From Lycium barbarum (taxonomy: Eukaryota > Streptophyta > Magnoliopsida > Solanales > Solanaceae), in NCBI RefSeq assembly GCF_019175385.1, contig NC_083343.1:55078457-55142456 (forward strand): DNA of 64,000 bases, read 5' to 3'. The position numbers were made by a program, and so were the translations under genes. This document shows, piece by piece, positions 22,319 to 32,683 of the stretch. Under the pieces are notes generated by a model. That model ran no database searches. It saw nothing but the letters and a program-made list of their open reading frames with translations, and had not been told where the DNA came from. Numbering within the stretch: the first letter of the stretch is position 1; each line of letters begins with the position of its first letter.

Positions 22319-24488
22319 TGTCACGACCCAAGCCGATGAGCCATGACGGGAGTCTGACCTCTAGCGACCAAACACCCCTAAACACGTATCTGGAACATAC
22401 TGAACATCAAAGGTCTATAAATGGCATAAACTGATATCATAAGATAGAGACATCAGAACTCTATACAATCTGCATATATATACACGACATGCGGAAGAAC
22501 AGTGCAAGCCCGCTAGGCTGCTACATATACTGTACACAAAAGAATAGAAGCCAACAAGGCTACATCATCTGACTGCTACATACAACTGTCTACAGACCTC
22601 CGCTAGAATAAAAGCTATAGAAAAGACGGGACAGGGCCCTGTCATACCCATATGCATATATATCTAAAAAGGGCATACCAAAACTTACTGTAGCTCCGGA
22701 TCAAATGGAGCGTACTGACCACTGCTAGATCTAGAGGTCCTACTGAGCTGGACCACTTGTCTGTCTCCCTGTACCTGCGGGCATGAACGCAGCCCCCGAG
22801 CAACGGGGCATTAGTACAAAGAATGTACCGAGTATGTAAGGCATAAGAACAATATATATTTACATAAGAATCATGGATAAGATCTGAACTCATAACTGAA
22901 ATGATTGACTGCATGTACTTGTATGAACTAGTATCTGCCTAAATCTACATAAATCTACGTAACTGAAAATGTCTCTGTGTGCACATAATATGCATGCTCA
23001 TACCTATCAATGATGGTCGTGCATCTGTATGAGTGCGTATATAACGCCTGATGTATGTGCGTATATAACGCCTGTAAGCCTTTATGGCATCTCGTCATAT
23101 CATATTGGCTCATTCATCTGTGGCCATAATCAATATCATCATCATAGTAGTAATGCGTATATAACGCCCATATCTCTTCTCATACTTTACATATATCAAA
23201 TATTTGCATATATAACGCCTGATATGAGTGCGTATATAACGCGTTCTAGTCACTGGTCAATATACATAATATATAATGAATGCAAATGCATGAATAAACT
23301 GTATGCACAGAACTGGCTGCATAAGACTGGACCCATGAACAGAAGGATTACTCGTAAATGGGGTATATGAACATCAAAGACTTAAGTACTTCTAATGTTT
23401 CTAAGAGTAGAGTAAATATGGAAGCTCGCTTATTCGCTTGTCGGATCATATCACAGGAACATGCCAAAAGAAGAAAGGAATGACCTTAACAGAACTTGGA
23501 GTATCTCTAATCGTCCAACCTTTACCTCTTGAACTCGTAAATCTACAATTAAGGTAACATAGGGATTAATTAGGCTATTTACTTCACTTACTAACCATTC
23601 TCAAATACGTATAAAGCTCAACAAACTATAGACAATAATTTCCTTTGTAAGCTTACAACTCTCCAACTTCTCATTCGATCCCACATCCACTACAATACTC
23701 ACATCAACAATGCCAACACATATATATATATATAAATATACGTAAACCCTTTTCCAATCATCTCTTAAAATAACCCTAAGTCACTATCTTGTCTTTTATC
23801 AACTCCACAACTATCCCCTCTTTACTTAGAATCACGAAAACTCTTGATACTCAACTTAAATATAAGGGTATAAATCATTTACATACCTTGAGGGGTCAAG
23901 AATCCCAAGAATCACTTCAACTCCCTAACTTCACAACCTCGAAGAAACCCTAGAAGTAACCTTCTTTTTCACCATCTCGGGTTTTTGGGGTCTGGGTCTT
24001 GTCAAATCTTCACTAATATGATGGAAAATATTGGGAGAGAATATATTAGGGTTTTTTAGATTTTTGAAGGAGGAAAAATATGAAATAGGGTCGTGGACCA
24101 CCTATTTATACTTAGAAGCCAAAAAGGCTACAGCGTCCGGTTTGACGAATGGGTCGACGACCGTCTCCGTCGACCTGCCTCGTCGACCTGCGCCTGCAAA
24201 TGTATGACTGCGGGATCCTGTCGGCGCCATGCGTCGATAGTCCATCGAACATGTCGACGACCCGTCGACGATGACTGCTGTCTTGCAGATTTTTTAATTC
24301 AGTTCAGATCGCGTTGATTTAATTCGTTCAGCTTCTAACTCTGTAATTTGACAGGAATATCTGCTGGTTCCCTCGTACACAGGGTAAGACATTTTCTTCC
24401 TCCAAATTCGGGCTCAGGTGTCTATTCTAAGGGCATACCCGACTAGGAAACCATAGGTTCTACTACTACGAACACGAGGGGTGTAGCA
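22319..24488 (-). repeat. Element D right (5') LTR
   Basis: 2170 bp, TGTCACGACCC...GGTGTAGCA. The terminal ACA is mutated to GCA. Contains the hairpin module (22774-22845) and the TGCGTATATAACGC repeats (23034-23243, one decayed to TGCATATATAACGC). Directly followed by TSD CTTGA. Confidence 0.87.
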
Positions 24489-24493
24489 CTTGA

Positions 24494-25190
24494 AGACTAT
24501 AAGACATTACTCAATGAAACAGTTTTTTCAATCTTGTCCTTCGTATTAGGTCGCACTTCAAGAATCAGAACTCACAAATATTGCTTTTACTTTCTTTGCT
24601 CGAATTATGCTTTTCTCTTTATGTAAGTGGGGCTCTGTTTTCTAAAGAGGACGTGTATATATATAGCCTTGGATTAGAAGTAATTCGGCAGAACTCAAAC
24701 ACATACTTGATAAGGCCTAAGAAGAGAGATAGTGTTTGAGTTGACTTCAACCTCTTGCTTGTCACACGACTTCATATTTCTCTTTAGGAGTCTGAAGTTT
24801 ATCTCAGTTAGTTCTTTCAAGGACTCATATATCTTGTCCGCCAAGTCCTTCTCTCAGAATCTTTTAATTGAAGAGTTCTACTCGTAGCAGGACTCTAAGA
24901 TAGAACATGATCATGGCACAGGTTCATTCACCTCATTCATTCATTCATTCATTCATTTGTCTCGCATCTGAATATGAGATGGAACATGTTCATAGAACTG
25001 GTTCATTTACTTTGTCAATCATCAGAGTATACATGTGCCAAAAAAAATTCACTTTTTGATGATGACAAACCCATGTTCCTGACGCCTTGCCTTCTGCATA
25101 ACCTATTCCAAACATTGCTCAGCCTAGAGAATGAACCACTAAGATGAACTAGGTTAGTATTGTTGGGTTATAAACATGACACAATATACA
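24494..25190 (-). repeat. SIRE 3' LTR, proximal part
   Basis: Begins (on the - strand) TGTATATTGTGTC at 25190 after the polypurine tract. Contains a TATA-like box on the - strand (24654-24667) and a (CATT)n run at 24931-24957. Continues at 3658 beyond element D. Confidence 0.7.
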
Positions 25191-25212
25191 TATTCTCCCT
25201 TTTTGCATCATT
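25191..25212 (-). other. Polypurine tract of the SIRE element
   Basis: - strand AAAAAGGGAGAATA, typical of the SIRE lineage just before its 3' LTR. Confidence 0.6.
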
Positions 25213-25836
25213 AAAAAGTTGTTTCAAATTAGTTAAAGATCAATTGCTGTCTTCTAATATAGAACTCATAGCCATTAGGGCTATCACATATACAAACATA
25301 ATAGAAACAGTAGCTCAATTTATATCTTCTTGAATATTTTAGTCACAAAATAGGCATAGAAATATAAGAGAAGCAAACAGTTTCCATTAACATCATAGAG
25401 TATAATTCCAAACCATTGCTTACAAAATACAAAACAGGCCATTCAACAAAAAATAAAGACACAGACAAGATTAGACTCTACAAGTTAGGGAAAATGACTA
25501 AGAGACCTAAGACTAGTGAGGGTAACTAGGATAAGATGCTAGATGCAACTTGTTCATTTGTTGTTATGTGCTACTTCAATTTGGCTTGTTCCCCAAGAAT
25601 CGTCATCTTTATCAACCTTTCTCCCTTAGGAAGATCCACCATCTTTATCCATTTCCCTCAAGAAGACTCACCATTTTCATCCACCTTCTTCCCCTCAAGA
25701 AGACCCACCATCTTTTTCCAGACTGCTCTTCTTTCCTAAATGGTGGAGGCTTCCTCCACGAACCGCCATGTTTACATCACACATTTTTTCAATATGGCCT
25801 AGGGCATCATATACAGCAGAGTTTGCAGTGTCCAGT
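25213..25836 (-). pseudogene. SIRE env-like region, 3' part
   Basis: On the - strand, just left of element B, one frame reads LDTANSAVYDALGHIEKMCD and on to MAVRGGSLHHLGKKSSL, which resembles the helical C-terminal part of env-like ORFs of SIRE elements. A ~33-36-bp unit (GATGGTGGATCTTC type) then repeats three times (about 25636-25725) with stops and shifts. The start of this region is at 57385-58250 on the other side of B. The function of such ORFs in plants is unproven. The resemblance is from memory and is not strong. Confidence 0.5.
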
Positions 25837-28800
25837 TGTCATGACCCAACAAGAGGGCCATGACAGGTACCCAGTATTAGCTACCGAGCACCCCTTATCA
25901 TACTATTTATCACTCAACTTGTGCAATTATAATTCCCAACATACTTGCTGTGAAATAATCGTTAAATATCTTCACAAAACATGCATATGTGCATAAGCTC
26001 TCGAGGTGTCAAAAGTGATATACGAAAATATACACTAAGGTGATCATGAGACATCTATTACCCACACATATGTATCTATGAGCCTCTAACTAGAATACTG
26101 AACATTAGGACGGGACAGGATCCCGCCATGCCCCAAAACATGTACACAAAAGAATGTACCAATATGCGGCAACTCCGGAGTAGTGGAGTGCTTCTGCAAA
26201 GCTGCTGATAAGGCTCCTAGGGATCTGTACCGTCTCCCCGTCTACCTGTGGGCATGAACACAGCGTCCGCAAGAAGGGACGTCAGTACGAGTAATGTACC
26301 GAATATGCAAGGCATGAACGATAATATAATAAGGGATACAAGTATGAATAATAATAGAATGGAAATATAGAGCATATCGTAAGATAAAAGAGTAACTTGT
26401 ACATATGAGTGCCTCTTAGGGCGGATGCCATGCATGCTAAGCTTTCTTTGAAAAACATTTCTTGTTCATATATACAGAAAATATACCGAGGAACATCGGC
26501 CCGATCCATTTAACCACATATGTCCTGCGTCCGGGCATCCCGCGGCCGGGATGATATTATATTACACGAACTTATCAGGTGGTCATGCGTCTATAGCGCC
26601 GCTCCCTTTTTCCCATATTCCCCATATACATATACATATATCATATAAGCAGCATGCAGGAGAGCCCAAGGAAAGTTATGTCTTTATCGGAGTGACGTAA
26701 GGTCGGTAATCTCCGATTATATTATGAAATAATCATCATGGCTTTGTCTCACCTTGAAGGAACAATTATTATAAGGTGAGGCTATCAATGAAAAACAACA
26801 TCAAGAGAATGCATAGAATAGGATCATAAATCTCATACGACATCAATTCATATACTTTGGAATCATTAAAAATAGTCGACATCCATGAATAAAATTGAGA
26901 AATCAAGAAATGGCTCAACATTCTTATATCGCCATTGAAATCGTAAACTTGGAACCTTTAAACCTGGAATCATCATCATCATAATAAAGTAGGAAAATAT
27001 TCTCATCTTTGACATCATCATTATGATTGTGAAAACAGGTTCATCGTTGTTATCATAAGAGCTCACAGAGCCATAAATATCTGATTTAGAAAATACAAAC
27101 ATTTTGGAAAACATCTATGAATTATTAGGAAAGGAATTATGCCTTGGAGTCATAAACATCTAACTTTTGAAAACAAGGAAGATATGGAAACATTTATGAA
27201 GCCATAACATCGGAATCATGCCTTTGAAAGAAAGGGACGAGCCTTAATATACCTGTTCAACCTCCTATTAGCTCCGCTTATTCGTCCAAGCTCGCAAATA
27301 TACATTCGAGAGGATTTGCACTAATGTTAGACTCATTATCATGCACTTGTCCTAGTGTTCAAACTAAACTAGTTTATAATCTGCCAAAAATCGGGCAGCA
27401 TCTCCCCTGTTTATATGCCTAGCCCGAATTCTTAGTTCATCAACCAACAACAACAACAATAATACCAACATCAATAATATCATTTTCCATATCAAAGTCT
27501 TCCATAAAATATCCCACACGCTGTTTTCCAACTTCCATAACTAATCAATTCACTATTCAACCATTTAACCGTTCTATCTTTGTAAATAAGCCAATATCAA
27601 CATAACTAAGAAGAGATCCATACCTTTCTCCCGTTAATATTATTGTATATTCACCTTTCCACCCTAAGGTTAGGCCACAACACACCGCTATATGATTCTG
27701 CAACAATAACTATACGCTATCCGGACCGGAATTTGGAAATTATACTTGGTTTGGGCTAAAAAGTGGGTGTGAGAAGGTTGGGGAATTTTCTAGAGAAGTT
27801 GGGATGTTTTTGGGTGTCTTTGGCTGAAACATGGGGGGTAACCCCCTTTTTATAATGGTCCAGGTTCTGCCTGGACAGACATAAAAGACCTTTAGCGCGA
27901 TCGCGCCCCCTTTGGGCGCGTTCGCGTAGGTCTAATTTTTCTGACTGCACGTTCGTTCAGTAAAAAGGTCATACCGTTGATCCTGATATCGTTTGAGGGC
28001 CCAAGACCTATGGTTGGAAAGAGCTTTAAATTATCTACAACTTTCATTCTTGGTATTTTTTCCAGTTTCCAAACATATAAAGTCGTTTTGGCCCCTCCAA
28101 GTCAGATCATCCGAAAATGTTTCCTTAAATCGTCCTTTTGGAGGGCCTATGGCCATATTTGGCTTAAGGATCCTTCTTAAGACTTGCTCAACTTTTCATG
28201 TACTACTCATATATATCTTCATATGTCCTTTATAAAAACCTGACATGTGGACCCCACTTAGCTTACAGTAACGAGGGCTTTCCTTAAGCAACATACTACC
28301 TGATTTACACCATATGGTCTCCAAATGTCATATGTATATTATTATTACACCTCTTATAATATGACCATCCCGAATATGGGCTTCAAAATTGTTCAGCTAG
28401 TTTGCGCCTCGTGGTGGCACATTCGCGCTGTGTTAGCCCTCGGCCTTCTGCGCATTCGCGCCACTCTCTGGCGCGTTCGTGCAGACTATTTTCCTGGTCT
28501 GTCAGCCTGACTTGTAACGTCCATATCTCCTTACCCTGATGTCCTATTGAGGAGCGGCTTGTTGCGTTGGAAACTAGACTTCCCAAACTTCACTTTAGAC
28601 TTTTGTTCCACTTCAAAACTCTTAATATACTAAAGGGTAATCTTTCTCCCATTTAGGCCATGATTTTCGTACCAAACCTTGCCCAACTTTCCTTCACAGC
28701 CTCGGAAGCTTAATCTCCTTAGTTCACTTATTTTCCAATCCATCTATAACCTGTTACGTGAACTCGGACTCTTATAATATTAAAAGGAGTACCTATGATC

Positions 28801-28889
28801 TTGCATCTTCTCGACAATAACTCCGATGTCTGAAATTGAATAGCTAACACCTAACGAATTTCAACGTACATCAATTACGAGGTGTAATA
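25837..28889 (-). repeat. Element B left (3') LTR
   Basis: TGTCATGACCC...GGTGTAATA, so its terminal ACA is mutated. Hairpin module at 26243-26315; TATA box on the - strand TTATAAAAA (27847-27856); palindrome GCGCGATCGCGC at 27895-27906 and a second GCGC-rich block at 28389-28490. Confidence 0.87.
27847..27930 (-). promoter_or_regulatory. U3 promoter of B: TATA box with GCGC palindromes upstream
   Basis: - strand ATTATAAAAAGGGGG, preceded on that strand by a cluster containing GCGCGATCGCGC and GGGCGCGTTCGCG. Right LTR: TATA at 46337-46346. Confidence 0.55.
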
Positions 28890-28903
28890 TTCCTTCCCCC
28901 TTA
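28890..28903 (-). other. Polypurine tract of B
   Basis: + strand TTCCTTCCCCCTTA adjoining the left LTR. Confidence 0.7.
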
Positions 28904-28949
28904 AAAACATTCGTCCTCGAATGTTAAGCTCTTAAGAATTCCACAAAAA

Positions 28950-29600
28950 CTTCATCGCAATTTCCCCTGTAACTGGATTACTATCATCCTGTCAAAATGT
29001 TCCAAGATACATAGTGCCTCACAAGGCTACAATACCAATATTTATTTTGGCAACACATGATCGAAAAATCCTTTAGAAAAAATTAGTACATGCCTAAGGG
29101 TGCTGGCGTCTTTGTCAGAGCTTCTTCTGAGGGTGGAAACAAATATAGGTCCTGAACTTCCCACCTTTTTCAGCCTTCCAAGTTATTGTTGTCTCTTCAC
29201 AGGACTTAAACTACAACTACGTTTTTAGTCCTTATTCTTCAAACTTGTCTGTCTAGAATGGCAACGGGTACTTCTAAATCGGGCAGTTGTTCTATGACCT
29301 GGACGTCCTTTACAGGCATACTTCTGTGAGGATCCCTAATGCATCCACAAAACATCAACGCACGATACACCGGGTGAATTGAATTCAATCCTGAGGGCAG
29401 ATCTAATTCATAAACTACTTGGTCTACCTTGCGCATAGCTTGTAAGGCCTAACAAATTGGGGACTGAGTTTACCTTCCTTACAAAAACTCATCGCACCTT
29501 TCATTGGAGACCCTACCAGAATACCCAACTGTTAACTTTGGATTTTCGAATTTCAAACAATCTGATAATCCCCCATTCTTGTAAAACATTCATCCGAGCT
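28950..29600 (-). pseudogene. Element B pol remnant: GPY module and chromodomain-like tail
   Basis: On the - strand VSNERCDEF-like decayed sequence matches SPMKGVMRFGKKGKLNPRYI of the relatives, followed in frame (29436-29239) by VVYELDLPSGLNSIHPVY, then VPVAILDRQV. This is the last quarter of integrase. The TWEAE-type tail is further decayed (about 29230-29110). Homology stops near 29560-29600, where unrelated sequence begins. Confidence 0.75.
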
Positions 29601-32130
29601 ATATAGACATTGGAGTGTTGACTGATAATATATGTAATTTCAATCCATATCAACTGGTTACCCAACTTTTTCTTCAGGCTTCTAACATACAAGCTCATGA
29701 CATATCATTGAGTTTCAGAAAGGTGTGTTCTACTCACCCATTTATCTCAAGGCGAAAAAGTCGTCAAAGCGGGGAGGAATACTGGAGTAGTCTATATTCT
29801 TCAGGTTTCTCTGTGTATATACCTATGCCGGAAATGTTTCATATCACCATCATACATATTTATGTCATCACTTTGTTGCGTTCCTTTGAATATTTCATTT
29901 CCACTTCAGCCTCTCTCATACGGTAACTTTACTTTCTTCGATCGACAGATATTACTAGATTCTGGACTGAATACTTTTGCCTTTAAGGCTTCCTTGTACT
30001 ATGGTTTTTCTAATTATTTTGTGACACTGAGACTTCGTATCCATATAACTAGCTCGTAGTGGATCCTTCACTCATCTTTCCCCTTAGTCCAATCTACTTC
30101 GAATACCGTCATGCTCAATCCTTCTTTGCTTCTTTATTTCTGAACTTCTCATTACACTCTTACCTTGAGTTTATATGTAATTTCTCCCTTAGTGTGTTCC
30201 TTTTCAATCTCTACTTGGTTATGCACATAACTGACTGGTCATGCTTATTGTCAACTGTCCTTTCATTTAGTCAGCCTATTAGTGTAATGCCCCTTTGCGG
30301 TGGTTTCTAGTTCTTTTCACCATATTCCCATCTTTTGACCAGGCCTACTTCTGATCCCATACTCACTTGTCTCTACCTTTCCCCTTAGGGTTTCGGTCCA
30401 TCATCCTATTCTTAGCGTCCCATTAGTCCTTTTTTTTTTTTTTTAATAAATGCATAATTTCAGCGAATCCATAACTAGTCTTAGTTGTGACTATTCGCCG
30501 TCAAAATTTATCTGGTTGGTTGCACATATTTGTGATGAGTCATATATTCTCGTAGGCGTACAAATCCTGGATAGGCCTAAACTCCTATCAAATGGATCTT
30601 CATGGTTTCTTTACTATGTAAGTATATATTTTTCTCCAAGATATTCTTTCCCTGTCATTCGCTTTGTTACATAAACACTCGGTCTTCAGACAAGTCTTCT
30701 GGAAATTAGAATTTGATCCCTTCCATTTCTTTATTTCAACAAGAAGTTACAACTCACATCTAATCGGACTAATACCTTGTTTTTCCTTTTATCGTACACC
30801 ACTTCCTTTTATCAAATGACTTCGTTCACAGGACAATAACTCTAAACATATTTCAAAATACCGTTGACTTTTTTTTTCTTTCTATTCTTCTCCTTTCCCT
30901 CAGAACACCATTGTTTTGATAAACTGCAACTTAAGGTTCAACGTCAATCCCTCTACACTCTTTTACGATCCGCTCAAACTGTCATAGGAGTATTTTACTC
31001 TGCTATTCCAACGTACTAATAACAGGGTAACACATAATCCTTTTAAAAGTATTTATATGAATGCCATGTAAACTCGCTCCTTGCACATAAGATACCTTAC
31101 TTACCAAATGGTCCCATAATTCTCGTTATAACTTAATGGGCCACACCGTTCGTACAGTGTGATTCAAAACTTCTTCTTCGTAACTCTTTGTTACATCCTC
31201 CCTTAGCATTAGAATGTCCACAGGGTTTAATTCTCTTCCTCCCTCAGTTTGTCGGGTTACTGCTCTAGTAGACCTTCCTCCTATTTGGCTCGCTCCTACC
31301 CTTCCTTTTTGTTTCCAATACTTCCTTCTCTCTTCTTTCGCTGCTTTCTACTACACACATCACTTATACCAAGCATTAACAACTCATGTTATATAATTAT
31401 TCGAGTGAATTTCTGGAGATATATATAGATACATAGACACATCTTAAACTATACCACAGAGCACAATTGCGATTACAAGATTAACTAGTTGTCAGGCAAA
31501 TAGCTTCTGTAAACACATCTCTCTTGATCCCTTTCCTCGGGGTATCACCGAGGTCAATAAGGCTAGCTCATAGTGGTACGAAAGTATCCTCCCACTATAA
31601 CCGTCGGATAAAGCCTAGCCTAGTAATCTGATTTGGTGTTACGTGCATCGATCTATACATATATATATATCAAGTTCATTCCATAATTCTGATCTCCCAA
31701 AACATAAAAGGGCTAACCAAATTCTTCTAACTTGTAACTTTTTTTGGGATGCTTATCTCTTTAATTCACCTTGGTATGTAAGACTTCTTCCTACCCCCAA
31801 ACACATCATTCTCCCTTCTCATGTTCCTTATTTCATCCTAACCTATTCATCATTCCCTTAGCTTAATACATAATTGCTACATTTATCCCGTATTTACTAC
31901 TAGCTCTATCCTTGATCACTCGTTGCTGGGCCCTTTTCTTTCTTCTTGCCACAATCCTACCCACAGTTCTCACAATTTCCCTTAGACTCCCGGAGGAATT
32001 TTGGCCGAATTTCCTTTATAAACATAACAATCCCAAACCTGCACGTCCTTTCTAGAATTCCATTATTATTATTTTTTCTACACATTATGTCAATCAACTC
32101 CCTTCATAGAGGTATACTTACTCATAATTC
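29601..32130 (-). other. Element B interior replacement: ~2.5 kb without pol motifs
   Basis: In the place of RT, RNase H and most of integrase. The sense (-) strand is purine-rich, like the interior of F; no frame is long or recognisable. It holds a compact group of perfect hairpins at 31534-31605. A T11+ run lies at 30430. Whether it is replacement sequence or pol decayed beyond recognition needs a profile search. Confidence 0.55.
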
Positions 32131-32683
32131 ATGATTCTGGCTATCACTAGGTCACCAACAGGCATAGACATCTCAAATCGTTTGATTTGGCTCCGATTCC
32201 AAGCCAATACGTTCAACAATATAAGGAGCGATATATGACGACATAGAACCTAAATCAATCAATGCATATACATTATAGGAGAATACTGATAATATACCTG
32301 GGACAATATCAGGTGATGACTCAAGATCTTGTTGCCCAGCTAGCACATAGGTATGATGTTGGGGCCCACTCGAACTGGGCGTTCCTCCTCAATCTCTATC
32401 ACAGCCTGCTAATATCTATAGCCTTTGCCTCGGAGGGCGTACCAATAATGAAGAGCCAATTGCTATTCCCGTGGGCTGAACCCTAGCTCTGCTACGTCGA
32501 AATGGGCACTCGCGCATAAAGTGACCTGGTCAAGCACAGGCATAACATACATCCAAACCCAAGCGGCACGGCCCCGCATGTAGTCTACGGCACTGGGGAC
32601 ATTGCGGTGCGGGTGGTCTCATCTGACTGAATTCACCTATATACTGGGAACTCAAAACTCTAGAGCCCTGACCTGATCTGAGG
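32131..32683 (-). pseudogene. Element B gag CCHC knuckle and protease start
   Basis: On the - strand from the A insertion point: CPQCRRLHAGPCRLGLDVCY, a CCHC-type knuckle (C-Y-A-C ... GHFMREC, with a stop inside), then VLAGQQDLESSPDIVPG and YALIDLGSMSSYIAPYI. The protease active site, DPGST in relatives, is DLGSM here. The match ends abruptly near 32131 (about SHLVIARI). Confidence 0.75.

Larger units (their letters stand above)
3659..24488 (-). mobile_element. Element D: Ty3/gypsy Tekay-type retrotransposon with nested E and F
   Basis: TGTCACGACCC at 3659 and ...GGTGTAGCA ending 24488 bound the element; CTTGA flanks both sides (3654-3658, 24489-24493). The left LTR is 3659-8260 (holding E) and the right LTR 22319-24488. 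Between them, on the - strand, are a PBS next to the right LTR, leader, gag, pol and a polypurine tract at the left LTR. Without E the LTRs are about 2241 and 2170 bp; the difference is largely a microsatellite in the left copy. F (12944-21812) sits in gag. Pol has many stops and frameshifts, so D is old and dead. Chromovirus assignment rests on the pol order and chromodomain-like tail. Confidence 0.88.

Noticed and set aside
25550..25996. 148-codon + strand ORF
   Set aside because: It runs antisense to the SIRE env-like tail and across the edge of the B LTR, so it is an accident of the insertion.
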